Assembly: GCA_004294445.1 (NCBI GenBank)
Contig: REAZ01000008.1
Coordinates: 113,999-177,998, forward strand
DNA: 64,000 bases
DNA from: Cytophagales bacterium
GTDB taxonomy: Bacteria > Bacteroidota > Bacteroidia > Cytophagales > Thermoflexibacteraceae
Reading direction: 5' to 3'
A program made the translations under genes and the position numbers. Below the pieces are notes generated by a model. That model saw only the letters and a list, made by a program, of their open reading frames with translations. It had not been told where the DNA came from and searched no databases. Shown one piece after another: positions 26,700-36,294 of the stretch (positions within the stretch are counted from its first letter, which is position 1; every line of letters starts with the position of its first letter).

Positions 26700-27146
26700 A
26701 TGAAATTACATACATTGAAGCCAGCAGAAGGTTCTGTAAAAAACAATAAACGCTTAGGTAGAGGTCAGGGGTCTGGCAGAGGTGGAACTTCTGGCAGAGG
26801 TCATAAGGGTGCGCAGTCGCGTTCTGGTTTCTCAAGAAAGTTTGGTTTTGAAGGTGGTCAGATGCCTTTGCAAAGAAGAATTCCAAAGTACGGATTCAAT
26901 AACCTTAACAGAGTCGAATATAAAGCTATAAACTTAGATGTTGTTCAGCAGCTTGTTGAAAAAACAAATACTAATAAGATAGATTTGGAATTATTGGTGC
27001 AGAATGGTCTTGCTTCTAAAAACGATAAAGTAAAAGTTCTCGGTAGAGGTACACTTAGTGCAGCAGTAGAGGTTGTCGCTCATGCTTTCTCTTCTTCTGC
27101 TATTGAATTGATAGAAAAAGCTGGTGGTAAAGCAATTAAGTTTTAA
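26700..27146 (+). CDS. rplO: 50S ribosomal protein L15
   Basis: A 148-residue protein with the glycine- and arginine-rich N-terminus typical of L15 (RLGRGQGSGRGGTSGRGHKG), the FEGGQMPLQRRIPKYGF motif, and a C-terminal globular domain (KVLGRGTLSAAVEVVAHAFS). It ends 2 nt before secY. Confidence 0.97.
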   Translation: MKLHTLKPAEGSVKNNKRLGRGQGSGRGGTSGRGHKGAQSRSGFSRKFGFEGGQMPLQRRIPKYGFNNLNRVEYKAINLDVVQQLVEKTNTNKIDLELLVQNGLASKNDKVKVLGRGTLSAAVEVVAHAFSSSAIELIEKAGGKAIKF

Positions 27147-27148
27147 TC

Positions 27149-28489
27149 ATGAAAAGATTTATCAGTACAATTAAGAATATCCTCTCCATAGAGGAGTTGC
27201 GTGGGAGAATCATTACCACTATGTGGTTGTTGATAATTTTTCGCTTGGGCAGTTATATTGTGCTACCAGGTTTAGATACTGCGCAATTGACAGGCGGGGC
27301 TACGGGAGGATTCTTCGATATTATTAATTCCTTCTTAGGAGGTGCGTTTTCTCGGGCTTCTATATTTGCCTTAGGTATTATGCCTTATATCTCTGCTTCT
27401 ATTGTAATCCAGTTGCTTACTATAGCTGTTCCGTATTTTCAAAGAATTCAGAAAGAGGGAGAGTCTGGTAGAAAGAAAATTAATCAGATTACAAGAGTGC
27501 TTACTATTGTAATTACATTCTTTCAAGCCTCAGCCTATATCGCGGGAACTATTCCTTCGGAGGCTATTATGATAGATAGATTCTTCTTTACAGTATCTGC
27601 AATGGTTATATTAACTGCTGGCACTGTTTTTTGTATGTGGCTCGGTGAAAAAATCACAGATAAGGGCATAGGCAACGGGATATCGATGCTCATCATGATT
27701 GGTATAGTGTCTCGTTTTCCCGGCGCTTTGATAGCAGAGTCTATGTCAAGAGGTTCTTCCTTGCTTTTGCTATTTCTCTTGGAATTGATAGCTTTGTTTT
27801 TTGTAGTAATGGGAGTTATATTGCTCACACAAGCAGTCCGCAAAATACCCGTACAGTACGCGAAGCAAGTAGCGGGAGCGAGAGGTGAGTCAGGATCTGC
27901 TAAGAAGCCTGTAGTTGGTCAGCGTTCTTATCTTCCTTTGAAGATAAATTCCGCTGGTGTAATGCCGATTATTTTTGCCCAATCCTTGATGTTTTTACCT
28001 TCATTGATAGGCAATGTTTTCGCTGACACAAGCGATATTGCGAACTATATAGCTACTAATTTTGCAGATTTTACCTCTTGGCAGTATAATTTGTCATTTG
28101 CTGTTCTTATCATCTTATTTACATTCTTCTATACAGCTATCACTGTAAATCCGAAGCAAATAGCTGATGATATGAAGAGAAATGGAGGTTTTATTCCTGG
28201 TGTGAAACCGGGAGAGCCTACTGCTGAATATATTGATAATGTGGTAGATAGAATAACACTACCAGCAGCATTGTTTATCTCGATGGTTGCTATTATGCCT
28301 GCCTTTGCAAGTATGGCAGGGATTTCACAAGAGTTTGCTCAGTTTTATGGCGGTACTTCTTTGTTGATTATGGTAGGTGTAATCTTGGATACTTTGCAGC
28401 AGATAGAAAGTTATTTGTTGATGAAACATTACGAGGGCTTGATGCAGGCTGGTAATGTTAAAGGCAGACAAAATGTAGTAACTGCTTAA
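27149..28489 (+). CDS. secY: SecY protein-translocase channel subunit
   Basis: This 446-residue, ten-helix membrane protein forms the Sec channel in the inner membrane. Landmarks are the N-terminal RIITTMWLLIIFRLGSYI helix, the plug region (GGAFSRASIFALGIMPYISAS), the GNGISMLIMIGI segment, and the cytoplasmic loop with KQIADDMKRNGGFIPGVKPG. It is translated closely after rplO (2-nt gap). Neither adk nor map, often found after secY, is present here. Confidence 0.98.
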   Translation: MKRFISTIKNILSIEELRGRIITTMWLLIIFRLGSYIVLPGLDTAQLTGGATGGFFDIINSFLGGAFSRASIFALGIMPYISASIVIQLLTIAVPYFQRIQKEGESGRKKINQITRVLTIVITFFQASAYIAGTIPSEAIMIDRFFFTVSAMVILTAGTVFCMWLGEKITDKGIGNGISMLIMIGIVSRFPGALIAESMSRGSSLLLLFLLELIALFFVVMGVILLTQAVRKIPVQYAKQVAGARGESGSAKKPVVGQRSYLPLKINSAGVMPIIFAQSLMFLPSLIGNVFADTSDIANYIATNFADFTSWQYNLSFAVLIILFTFFYTAITVNPKQIADDMKRNGGFIPGVKPGEPTAEYIDNVVDRITLPAALFISMVAIMPAFASMAGISQEFAQFYGGTSLLIMVGVILDTLQQIESYLLMKHYEGLMQAGNVKGRQNVVTA

Positions 28490-28552
28490 TATTTTGAATA
28501 TTTTCTTTTGTATTTTATAAAATTATCTCTATCAGTCGTTAAAAAAAGTATT

Positions 28553-28771
28553 ATGTCAAAACAAGCAAATATAGAGTTAGATGGTGTAATAGTAGAAGCC
28601 TTATCAAATGCAAGATTTAGGGTAGAGCTTGAAAATGGACATCAGATTCTCGCTCATATTTCTGGCAAAATGCGAATGAACTACATTAGAATCTTACCTG
28701 GTGACAAAGTTAGGCTCGAAATGACTCCATACGATTTGACCAAAGGTAGAATAGTTTATCGTTACAAGTAG
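28553..28771 (+). CDS. infA: translation initiation factor IF-1
   Basis: A 72-residue S1/OB-fold protein starting [19 protein letters not shown], with the core [20 protein letters not shown] and the ending [14 protein letters not shown] choose the ATG at 28553 because the 15 upstream codons are not part of the family. It lies between secY and rpmJ, the usual order. Confidence 0.97.
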   Translation: MSKQANIELDGVIVEALSNARFRVELENGHQILAHISGKMRMNYIRILPGDKVRLEMTPYDLTKGRIVYRYK

Positions 28772-28823
28772 GAATTGTTATTATTGCTTTATGTAGAATT
28801 TTCACATTAAATTTTGTAATAAG

Positions 28824-28940
28824 ATGAAAGTTAAAGCATCTATTAAGAAAAGAAGCGTTGATTGTAAAGTAATCAGAAGAAAAGGAAAACTTTATGTTAT
28901 CAACAAGAAAAATCCAAAATACAAACAAAGACAGGGCTAA
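28824..28940 (+). CDS. rpmJ: 50S ribosomal protein L36
   Basis: A 38-residue protein encoded from the ATG at 28824: [10 protein letters not shown], then [19 protein letters not shown] and KYKQRQG. It keeps only one of the zinc-binding cysteines, as is usual for the Bacteroidota version. It sits 18 nt before rpsM. Confidence 0.95.
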   Translation: MKVKASIKKRSVDCKVIRRKGKLYVINKKNPKYKQRQG

Positions 28941-28958
28941 TTAAACCGCTTATTTTTT

Positions 28959-29342
28959 ATGGCAAGAATTGCAGGTGTAGATATTCCAGATAATAAACGC
29001 GGAGAAGTGGCACTAACTTATATCTTCGGTATAGGTCGTCCTTCTGCGAGTAGAATCTTAGTAAAAGCAGGCATCGATGTAAATAAGAAGCCTTCAGCTT
29101 GGAATGATGCGGAATCCAAAGCTATCAGAGATATTATTACGACTGAGTTTAAGGTTGAAGGCGAACTTCGATCAGAGGTTCAGTTAAATATCAAGCGTTT
29201 GATGGACATAGCTTGTTATCGTGGGCTTCGTCATCGTAGAGGTCTTCCAGTGAGAGGACAGAAAACGAAAAATAACGCAAGAACTCGCAAGGGCAAGCGT
29301 AAGACAGTAGCTAACAAGAAGAAAGCAGCAGCTAAAAAATAA
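28959..29342 (+). CDS. rpsM: 30S ribosomal protein S13
   Basis: A 127-residue protein starting [20 protein letters not shown], with the C-terminal signature [20 protein letters not shown] and a Lys/Ala-rich tail. It contacts the 50S subunit and the P-site tRNA. Confidence 0.98.
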   Translation: MARIAGVDIPDNKRGEVALTYIFGIGRPSASRILVKAGIDVNKKPSAWNDAESKAIRDIITTEFKVEGELRSEVQLNIKRLMDIACYRGLRHRRGLPVRGQKTKNNARTRKGKRKTVANKKKAAAKK

Positions 29343-29360
29343 TTTTAACGTTTTTTTGAT

Positions 29361-29771
29361 ATGGCAACAAAGCAAACTCAATCTCCGAAAAGAAAAGATA
29401 AAGCTAAAAAAAGAGTCGTACAAGTTGAATCTGTTGGACAGGTTCATATTAGGGCTTCTTTCAATAACATTATCATATCCATTACAAACATGGCAGGTCA
29501 AGTAGTTGCTTGGTCTTCTGCGGGTAAAATGGGTTTCAGAGGTTCTAAAAAGAATACTCCTTATGCTGCTCAATTAGCTGCGGGAGACTGCGCTAAGGTA
29601 GCATACGATTTAGGAATGCGTAAAGCAGAGGTTTTTGTAAAAGGACCAGGAGCAGGCAGAGAATCAGCGATTCGTACTATTCAAGGTACAGGCATAGAGG
29701 TTTCTATTATTAGAGATACTACTCCTTTACCTCATAATGGGTGCCGCCCTCCTAAGAAACGAAGAGTATAA
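29361..29771 (+). CDS. rpsK: 30S ribosomal protein S11
   Basis: A 136-residue platform protein with a basic N-terminus, [32 protein letters not shown], and the C-terminal signature [18 protein letters not shown]. It follows rpsM by 18 nt. Confidence 0.98.
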   Translation: MATKQTQSPKRKDKAKKRVVQVESVGQVHIRASFNNIIISITNMAGQVVAWSSAGKMGFRGSKKNTPYAAQLAAGDCAKVAYDLGMRKAEVFVKGPGAGRESAIRTIQGTGIEVSIIRDTTPLPHNGCRPPKKRRV

Positions 29772-29871
29772 ATCTTACTTTTTTAACTTATTCACAACAG
29801 TAATGTTGGAAGCTGAATCTCGATAATAAACTTTTGAGACGCAACATTTGAAATTCTAATTTAATTTTACA

Positions 29872-30474
29872 ATGGCAAGATATACAGGTTCAAAATCTAA
29901 AATCTCACGAAGATATGGTGAGCCGATTTTAGGTCCATGCAAAGCACTAAAAAATAAAAGTTACCCTCCAGGTCAGCATGGCAGAGGTAAGAAGAGAAAA
30001 AGTTCTGAATATGCTACACAGTTAGCAGAAAAGCAGAAAGCGAAGTATTTGTATGGCGTATTAGAAAGACAGTTCAGAAAAACATTTGAAATTGCCTCTC
30101 GCAAATCAGGTGTTACGGGTGCAAACTTGCTCAAGTTATTAGAAGCAAGATTGGACAATACAGTATTCAGATTAGGAATTGCGCCAACGAGAAGAGCTGC
30201 TCGTCAGTTGGTAACGCACAGACACATTACAGTAAATGGTGAGGTTGTGAATATTCCTTCTTTCTCTCTCAGACCGGGTGATGTAGTAGGTGTTCGTGAG
30301 AGGTCAAAAACATTGGAAACAATCACTAAATCTCTTTCAGGTAAGGCACACAAGTTTGCTTGGCTTGAGTGGAGTGCTGGAGATATGTCAGGTAAATTTA
30401 TAAACTTCCCTGACAGAGAGGAAATTCCTGAAAATGTTAAAGAACAACTTATTGTAGAATTGTACTCTAAGTAG
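29872..30474 (+). CDS. rpsD: 30S ribosomal protein S4
   Basis: A 200-residue 16S rRNA-binding protein with [20 protein letters not shown] at its start and the S4 (S4-like RNA-binding) domain in the second half ([22 protein letters not shown], then [12 protein letters not shown]). A strong terminator follows immediately, separating it from rpoA. Confidence 0.97.
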   Translation: MARYTGSKSKISRRYGEPILGPCKALKNKSYPPGQHGRGKKRKSSEYATQLAEKQKAKYLYGVLERQFRKTFEIASRKSGVTGANLLKLLEARLDNTVFRLGIAPTRRAARQLVTHRHITVNGEVVNIPSFSLRPGDVVGVRERSKTLETITKSLSGKAHKFAWLEWSAGDMSGKFINFPDREEIPENVKEQLIVELYSK

Positions 30475-30481
30475 AAATACT

Positions 30482-30522
30482 AAAAAAGTGAGCTTTTTAT
30501 AAAGTTTAAGTTCACTTTTTTA
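30482..30522 (+). terminator. Rho-independent terminator between rpsD and rpoA
   Basis: AAAAAGTGAGCTT pairs over 13 positions (one G-U) with AAGTTCACTTTTT and runs into a T-tract 8 nt after the rpsD stop. It would end the rplP-rpsD transcript. Confidence 0.85.
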
Positions 30523-30583
30523 ATTAATTTGTCTTTTTAATAAGAGTTCAAGAAAAAAGAAAAGCAAATTATCAAAACTTTTC

Positions 30584-30591
30584 TAATTTTG
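30584..30591 (+). promoter_or_regulatory. -7 box for rpoA-rplQ
   Basis: TAATTTTG matches the consensus, 48 nt before the rpoA ATG and after the terminator. No TTG sits at the expected -33 distance. Confidence 0.5.
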
Positions 30592-30638
30592 TCACTCCAT
30601 TCAAATTATTCATTGAATCAAAAATAAAGGAGTAAACT

Positions 30639-31628
30639 ATGTCAATTTTAGCATTTCAAATGCCTGATAAGGTGGTGATGGAAAAAGCAGATGATTTTAA
30701 AGGTCTGTTTGAGTTTAAACCACTGGAGAAGGGTTATGGTGTAACTATTGGTAACGCACTTCGAAGAATCCTCTTGTCTTCGCTTGATGGCTACGCTATC
30801 ATAGGCGTAAAGATATCAAGTGTATTACACGAGTTCTCGACCATAGAGGGAGTAGTAGAAGACGTTTCTGAGCTAATTCTTAACCTAAAAATGGTGAGAG
30901 TTAAAAGGCTCGTAGATAATCCCTCTACCAAAGTTACTGTCCAAGTGAGTAAGTCTGATGTATTCAGAGCTGGCGATATTGGGGATTTTACCTCTGATTT
31001 CCAGATATTAAACCCCGACCATGTAATTTGCCATTTGGATTCTTCTACAAGTTTTGAAATAGAACTTTTTTTGGATAAAGGCAGAGGCTATGTCCCAGCA
31101 GAAGAAAACAAACCAGCAGACCAAGCATTTGGCTATATACCAATAGATGCTATTTTTACTCCTATCAAAAATGTAAAATATAGCATTGAGAATACAAGGG
31201 TAGAGCAAAAAACTGACTATGAAAAGTTGGTTATAGAGGTAGAAACAGACGGTTCTATCCACCCTGAAGATGCCCTAAAAGGTGCAGCAAATATTTTAAT
31301 TAAGCACTTTATGTTGTTCTCTGACCAGACTATGACGTTTGAAACGGCTAAACCTGAGGAGGAAGAAACAGTAGATGAGGAAGTATTGCACATGCGAAAG
31401 CTTCTCAAAACGGCTCTTACTGACTTAGACCTTTCCGTACGTGCTTATAACTGCCTAAAAGCAGCTGATATTCGTACATTAGGCGACTTGGTACAGTTGG
31501 AAATTTCTGACATGATGAAGTTCAGAAATTTTGGTAAAAAGTCTTTGACCGAATTAGAAGCCTTAGTATCAGATAAGGGTTTGGTATTTGGGATGGACGT
31601 AGGCAAATACAGACTTGATGAAGACTAA
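30639..31628 (+). CDS. rpoA: RNA polymerase alpha subunit
   Basis: A 329-residue subunit with complete N-terminal dimerisation domain ([25 protein letters not shown], partly quoted as [17 protein letters not shown]) and C-terminal domain ([20 protein letters not shown], then [13 protein letters not shown]), joined by an acidic linker. The C-terminal domain binds activators and UP elements in well-studied bacteria. It appears to start a separate transcript with rplQ. Confidence 0.98.
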   Translation: MSILAFQMPDKVVMEKADDFKGLFEFKPLEKGYGVTIGNALRRILLSSLDGYAIIGVKISSVLHEFSTIEGVVEDVSELILNLKMVRVKRLVDNPSTKVTVQVSKSDVFRAGDIGDFTSDFQILNPDHVICHLDSSTSFEIELFLDKGRGYVPAEENKPADQAFGYIPIDAIFTPIKNVKYSIENTRVEQKTDYEKLVIEVETDGSIHPEDALKGAANILIKHFMLFSDQTMTFETAKPEEEETVDEEVLHMRKLLKTALTDLDLSVRAYNCLKAADIRTLGDLVQLEISDMMKFRNFGKKSLTELEALVSDKGLVFGMDVGKYRLDED

Positions 31629-31654
31629 TTTAGATTCTTAACGATTTTTCAAAA

Positions 31655-32128
31655 ATGAGACACGGCAAAAAAATTAACCATTTAGGTAGGACATCTTCGC
31701 ACAGAAGTGCGATGCTCTCTAATATGGCATCCTCTTTGATTTTACACAAGAGAATTACTACTACAGTAGCTAAGGCAAAAGCACTGAGAAAATATATAGA
31801 GCCTCTTCTTACAAAATCAAAGTTAGATAATACACATTCTCGTAGAACTGTTTTTTCTTACTTACAAAATAAAGATTCTGTAAAGATTCTATTTGATGAG
31901 GTATCACAGAAAATAGCAACGAGACCAGGCGGATATACAAGAATTATTAAACTTGAGAACAGACTTGGGGACAATGCAGAAATGTGCATGATGGAATTAG
32001 TGGATTATAATACACTTTTACTCACCGAAAAGCCTGCAAAGAGAACAAGACGTAGCCGCAGAGGTAAGGGAAAGAACACTACTACTGAGGTAACTCCTGT
32101 AATAGAAAGCAAAGAAGCAGAGAGTTAG
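31655..32128 (+). CDS. rplQ: 50S ribosomal protein L17
   Basis: A 157-residue protein with the L17 core ([39 protein letters not shown], and the VDYN segment). A C-terminal extension of about 35 residues, first Arg/Lys-rich and then acidic ([13 protein letters not shown]), goes beyond the E. coli length and is common in the phylum. Confidence 0.97.
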   Translation: MRHGKKINHLGRTSSHRSAMLSNMASSLILHKRITTTVAKAKALRKYIEPLLTKSKLDNTHSRRTVFSYLQNKDSVKILFDEVSQKIATRPGGYTRIIKLENRLGDNAEMCMMELVDYNTLLLTEKPAKRTRRSRRGKGKNTTTEVTPVIESKEAES

Positions 32129-32154
32129 TAATCGGGTGTTATAGATACTTTTAA

Positions 32155-32205
32155 TAATACACAATGGTTTAACAACAAAGTTAAGTCGTTGTGTATTTTG
32201 TTTTT
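32155..32205 (+). terminator. Rho-independent terminator after rplQ
   Basis: AATACACAA pairs with TTGTGTATT and the inner TTAAC with GTTAA, followed by TTTTGTTTTTTT. It partly overlaps the following promoter. Confidence 0.75.
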
Positions 32206-32228
32206 TTACCATAGAAAAATTATGTTTG
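32198..32228 (+). promoter_or_regulatory. promoter for meaB
   Basis: TTG at 32198-32200, 20 nt, TATGTTTG at 32221-32228; the ATG follows 28 nt later. Confidence 0.65.
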
Positions 32229-32256
32229 TATTTGCAAGTTAAACATTAATGCACTA

Positions 32257-33237
32257 ATGACTCGTCGCTTAACCATAGAACAATACTTAGAAGGCATCAG
32301 ATTGCAGGATAAATTTGTGTTAAGCAGAGCTATAACTTTGATAGAGAGCGAGTTAATTTCAGATAATGAGCTTGCATCGCAACTTATAGAATTGCTTCTT
32401 CCTCATACGGGTAAAGCAATTAGGATAGGTATTACGGGAGTGCCGGGGGTAGGGAAAAGCACATTTATTGAGGTTTTTGGTAGATTAATCACAGGAACAG
32501 GTAAAAAGTTAGCAGTGCTTGCCATAGACCCAAGCAGTAAGCAGACCAGAGGGAGTATTATGGGAGATAAGACTCGCATGGACGAGCTTGGGCGAGATAG
32601 GTTGGCTTTCATCAGACCGTCTCCTTCGGGAAATTCTTTGGGGGGGGTGAGTAGAAAAACCAGAGAAACAATGCTACTATGCGAGGCGGCAGGTTATGAT
32701 GTAATTTTGATAGAAACAGTGGGTGTGGGGCAGTCCGAAACGGCAGTACATAGCATGGTTGATTTTTTTCTTTTACTAATGCTTGCTGGGGCAGGTGATG
32801 AGTTGCAAGGCATGAAAAAAGGAATTATGGAGATGGCAGATGCTGTAGTAATCAATAAGGCTGACGAGGGCAATGAGCGCAAAGCACATTTGGCGAAAGT
32901 AGAATATCAGTCTGCACTACATTTGTTGCCTCCAAACGAAAATACATGGTCTCCTAAAGTGCTAACTTGTTCTGCCCTAAGGAAAATAGGTATCGAAGAA
33001 ATATGGGGTATAATTAATGACTATCAGATAGTTACCAAAAATAATGGTTCGTTCTACAAAAAAAGGCAAGCACAAAATAAGGCATGGATGCACGAAGTTA
33101 TTAAGGCAGAATTAGAGAGACAGTTTTATAATCATCCTCAGGTCAGAGAGATGCTTCGCGACAAGGAGGAAAAAGTAGAAAACAATGAAATTCATGCAGT
33201 AAATGCAGCAATGGAATTGCTAAAAATAAAAATTTAA
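32257..33237 (+). CDS. meaB: methylmalonyl-CoA mutase-associated GTPase (MeaB/ArgK)
   Basis: This 326-residue G3E-family P-loop GTPase protects and reloads the cobalamin enzyme methylmalonyl-CoA mutase. Visible motifs are Walker A GITGVPGVGKST at about residues 58-69, LAIDPSSKQTRGSIMGDKTRM, the ETVGVGQSE switch, and the NKADEGN guanine-specificity motif. It has standard length. The mutase subunits themselves are not in the window. Confidence 0.95.
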   Translation: MTRRLTIEQYLEGIRLQDKFVLSRAITLIESELISDNELASQLIELLLPHTGKAIRIGITGVPGVGKSTFIEVFGRLITGTGKKLAVLAIDPSSKQTRGSIMGDKTRMDELGRDRLAFIRPSPSGNSLGGVSRKTRETMLLCEAAGYDVILIETVGVGQSETAVHSMVDFFLLLMLAGAGDELQGMKKGIMEMADAVVINKADEGNERKAHLAKVEYQSALHLLPPNENTWSPKVLTCSALRKIGIEEIWGIINDYQIVTKNNGSFYKKRQAQNKAWMHEVIKAELERQFYNHPQVREMLRDKEEKVENNEIHAVNAAMELLKIKI

Positions 33238-33286
33238 AAACTAATAATAAATAGGTGTTTTTTTTAACTTATTTTTAATAAAACAA

Positions 33287-33317
33287 TTGCTTTTTTCAAA
33301 ATCATTCCTTACTTTTA
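33287..33317 (+). promoter_or_regulatory. near-consensus promoter for the ATP-grasp gene
   Basis: TTG at 33287-33289, 20 nt, TACTTTTA at 33310-33317, where the last base departs from TAnnTTTG. Confidence 0.45.
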
Positions 33318-33367
33318 AGCTCATTCTATATAATTTTTTATTTTATACCCTAATCCCTTGGTAAGCT

Positions 33368-34792
33368 ATGACATTAGACAGTTACAATACAGAAGGTTTT
33401 TTTGATGAAATGTTTACGTCAGACCACCAACTTAAAACGGGGTACGTGCCTTTTGTCAATTACATAAAGCACCTGACAATAGAGGATTTGGCACACAAAC
33501 AAGTGGCTGCCGAACATTCTCTGATGGCTTTGGGAATTACTTTTAATGTGTATAGTGCCGAAGGGGGTACTGAGCGAATTATGCCCTTGGACATTATCCC
33601 GCGCATCATAGAGGGCAGAGAGTGGGACAGGCTTTCTGATGGATTAACTCAGAGAATCAAGGCATTAAATCTATTCATTCATGATGTTTATAATCAGCAA
33701 CAAGTTTTCAAAGATGATGTCGTTCCAAAATCTTTGATAGAGTCAAGCAAGTGCTTTCTGAAGCCCTGCATAGGATTAGAACCTCCTAAATCAATTTGGT
33801 GCCATATTACGGGTACTGATTTGATTCGCGACCAGCATGGGGTGATGCGTGTGTTGGAAGATAACCTAAGATGTCCTTCGGGAGTATCTTATATGCTGGA
33901 AAACAGAGAAATACTAAAAAGAACTTTTCCAAAAATTCTTGATGAAACTCAAGTACGCCCTATAAACGGCTATACAATTAGCTTGAGAGAAATGCTTGAG
34001 CATATTGCTGATAAGCCTTCCCCAAATATTGTCGTCTTGACACCGGGCATCTATAATTCCGCCTATTTCGAACACGCTTATTTAGCCCTACAAATGGGCG
34101 TAGAACTTGTGCAAAACTCAGATTTGGTAGTAAAAAATGGATATGTGAATATGCGAACTACCAAGGGACTCAAGCGTGTAGATGTAATTTATAGACGGAT
34201 TGATGATACTTTCTTAGACCCACTCACTTTTAACCCTGATTCTCTTTTGGGTGTGCCAGGCATTTTCGAAGTCTATAAAAGAGGCAGAGTTGCGCTGGCT
34301 AATGCACCGGGTACAGGAGTTGCTGATGATAAAGTTATCTATGCCTACGTGCCGAAGCTCATCAAATATTATTTGGGAGAGGAAGCCATTATTCCCAATG
34401 TAGATACTTATCTGTGCGAAAACGAGTTAGATAGGCAGTACGCATTAGACAATATTGCAGATTTGGTAGTGAAAGAAGCCAATGAGGCAGGTGGTTATGG
34501 TATGCTGATAGGTCCTAAAGCAAGCAAGCAAGAGCATGACGATTTTCGCAAGAAAATATTGGCGAACCCTCGCAACTATATCGCCCAGCCTACAATTCAG
34601 CTCTCGCGTGTGCCTTCTTTGGCAACCGATAAGATAGAGGGCAGACACGTAGATTTAAGACCTTACATTCTTTATGGTAAAGAAATAGTAATTACGCCCG
34701 GTGGACTTACGCGTGTGGCACTTCGCAAAGGCTCCTTGGTCGTAAATTCCTCGCAAGGTGGCGGTAGCAAAGATACTTGGGTACTATATTAA
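33368..34792 (+). CDS. circularly permuted ATP-grasp protein (DUF404/DUF407)
   Basis: The 474-residue protein begins YNTEGFFDEMFT and contains the family landmarks WHITGTDLIRDQHG-like (WCHITGTDLIRDQHGVMRVL), EDNLRCPSGVSYMLENR, and a C-terminal RVALRKGSLVVNSSQGGGSK motif. These proteins are predicted ATP-dependent peptide or amide ligases and nearly always sit with an alpha-E protein, as here (32-nt gap). The substrate and product are unknown. Confidence 0.9.
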   Translation: MTLDSYNTEGFFDEMFTSDHQLKTGYVPFVNYIKHLTIEDLAHKQVAAEHSLMALGITFNVYSAEGGTERIMPLDIIPRIIEGREWDRLSDGLTQRIKALNLFIHDVYNQQQVFKDDVVPKSLIESSKCFLKPCIGLEPPKSIWCHITGTDLIRDQHGVMRVLEDNLRCPSGVSYMLENREILKRTFPKILDETQVRPINGYTISLREMLEHIADKPSPNIVVLTPGIYNSAYFEHAYLALQMGVELVQNSDLVVKNGYVNMRTTKGLKRVDVIYRRIDDTFLDPLTFNPDSLLGVPGIFEVYKRGRVALANAPGTGVADDKVIYAYVPKLIKYYLGEEAIIPNVDTYLCENELDRQYALDNIADLVVKEANEAGGYGMLIGPKASKQEHDDFRKKILANPRNYIAQPTIQLSRVPSLATDKIEGRHVDLRPYILYGKEIVITPGGLTRVALRKGSLVVNSSQGGGSKDTWVLY

Positions 34793-34824
34793 TTTAAAAC
34801 TCATCATTCATCATTCATAATTTT

Positions 34825-35784
34825 TTGATTATGCTTAGTCGTGTTGCAAATTCCATTTATTGGATAAATAGATATATAGAACGTGCTGAAAACTATGCAC
34901 GATTCATTGGGGTAAATGCAAATTTGGCATTGGATACTGCAAATATTCCCGATGCGATGCAGTGGATGCCTTTGGTCGCTACTACGGCTGACGAGGAACT
35001 TTACAAGGATATTTATGGCGAGCCGAGCCAAGAAGATATTTTCAATTTCTTAACTTTTGATAATAATAACTCCAATTCGGTGTATGCGTGTGTGATGAAT
35101 GCCCGCGAAAACGCACGTACTATTCGTGAAAATATATCGATAGAAATGTGGGAACATATCAACGGTTTTTACCACAATGTGAGAGATACTGCCAATAAAA
35201 AGCAAGAAATACTTCCGAATCCAAGAGAGTTTCTAAAAAGTGTGGTGCAGGGAAGTCAGTTGCTTTCGGGCATAGAGGATTCTACTATCTCGCATACTGA
35301 AGGGTGGCACTTTGGAAAATTAGGGAGATTTCTGGAGCGAGCCGACAAGACAGCACGCTTACTCGATGTAAAGTATTTTATTTTGCTTCCTTCTTTAGAT
35401 GAGGTTGGCTCTGTATTAGACCTTATCCAATGGTCGGCAGTGCTAAAATCTGTCAGTGCCTTTATGATGTATCGCCGAAAGTATGGGCAGTTACTACCAA
35501 ACAAAATTGTTGAATTTCTCATCTTGGACAAAGATTTTCCGCGTTCTGTTTATTATTGTACGGCGAGTGCGCAGGTGATGCTCAAAAACATACTCAGAAC
35601 GCATAGAAGCTCTGTAAAAAATCCTGCTATGCAAAAATTAGCTATGCTTAATTCAGAACTTTATTATACAAATACCAAAGAAATAATGAAATTCGGTATG
35701 CACGAATATATCGACAGACTCCAAACGATTATCAATGAGGTAAATGACGAGATTCATGAAATGTTTTTTGCGGTAAAAGACTAA
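34825..35784 (+). CDS. alpha-E domain protein (DUF403)
   Basis: The 319-residue helical protein opens with MLSRVANSIYWINRYIERAE, the alpha-E signature, and includes NARENARTIRENISIEMWE and a helix with GRFLERADKTARLLDV. It is the regular partner of the ATP-grasp protein upstream. In many bacteria a transglutaminase-like protein and a proteasome-type peptidase complete the cluster, but they are not present here. Its biochemical role is unknown. Confidence 0.9.
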   Translation: MIMLSRVANSIYWINRYIERAENYARFIGVNANLALDTANIPDAMQWMPLVATTADEELYKDIYGEPSQEDIFNFLTFDNNNSNSVYACVMNARENARTIRENISIEMWEHINGFYHNVRDTANKKQEILPNPREFLKSVVQGSQLLSGIEDSTISHTEGWHFGKLGRFLERADKTARLLDVKYFILLPSLDEVGSVLDLIQWSAVLKSVSAFMMYRRKYGQLLPNKIVEFLILDKDFPRSVYYCTASAQVMLKNILRTHRSSVKNPAMQKLAMLNSELYYTNTKEIMKFGMHEYIDRLQTIINEVNDEIHEMFFAVKD

Positions 35785-35834
35785 GCGAAAATAAATTCCC
35801 AAATTCGTACATTTTTGACCGAAAATGTATCTAT

Positions 35835-35945
35835 AATTGCGAATTAGAAATTTTAAATACTTGATTATAAAGTGTTTGTAGTTTGGCAAACTCATTGATA
35901 TACCATAGTAACAAGCCATTTTTATATGGTTTCTAATTCGTAATT
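35835..35945. repeat. MITE-like element with 16-bp inverted ends
   Basis: AATTGCGAATTAGAAA (35835-35850) is matched at 15 of 16 positions by the reverse complement of TTTCTAATTCGTAATT (35930-35945). A small hairpin (TACATTTT with AAAATGTA) lies just to the left at 35808-35830. No ORF occupies 35785-35961. Confidence 0.4.
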
Positions 35946-35961
35946 AAACCAAGCTAAAATC

Positions 35962-36252
35962 ATGACACATATATCCGTACCTATTCCGAGCAGCTCAGAA
36001 AAGCAAGATATTGAGATTGAAGTAAAAATTAATGGTATAAAGCAACAGTTACACTACCGAGTGGAGTTGTTCTATTGGGAAGACTGCCGATATACGGCGA
36101 TTGATAGGGCTGACTGCATCAAAGAACATCTGGCAAAGTACGACCAAGATTGGCAACTCTACTACATAGGCGCACCTACTAAGTTGTTTGTACCCGTAAC
36201 TTTTGTGAAGAGGGGAACCCAAAATTTGTTGCTCAACTCATACGCTACCTGA
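35962..36252 (+). CDS. small conserved-looking protein of unknown function
   Basis: A 96-residue soluble protein without signal or membrane segment: ISVPIPSSSEKQDIEIEVKI, then a Tyr/Trp-rich middle (YRVELFYWEDCRYTAIDRAD) and YYIGAPTKLFVPVTF. I do not recognise a family. It lies 42 nt before moaC on the same strand and could share its transcript. Codon use and base composition look like its neighbours, supporting a real gene. Confidence 0.65.
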   Translation: MTHISVPIPSSSEKQDIEIEVKINGIKQQLHYRVELFYWEDCRYTAIDRADCIKEHLAKYDQDWQLYYIGAPTKLFVPVTFVKRGTQNLLLNSYAT

Positions 36253-36294
36253 GCAGTTAAAAATAAAAGCAATATTTCATAAAAACTTAAAATA

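Noticed and set aside
34798..34828. TCATCAT short tandem repeat between the ATP-grasp and alpha-E genes
   Set aside because: Only about two and a half units, of a kind common in AT-rich spacers; no functional signal.
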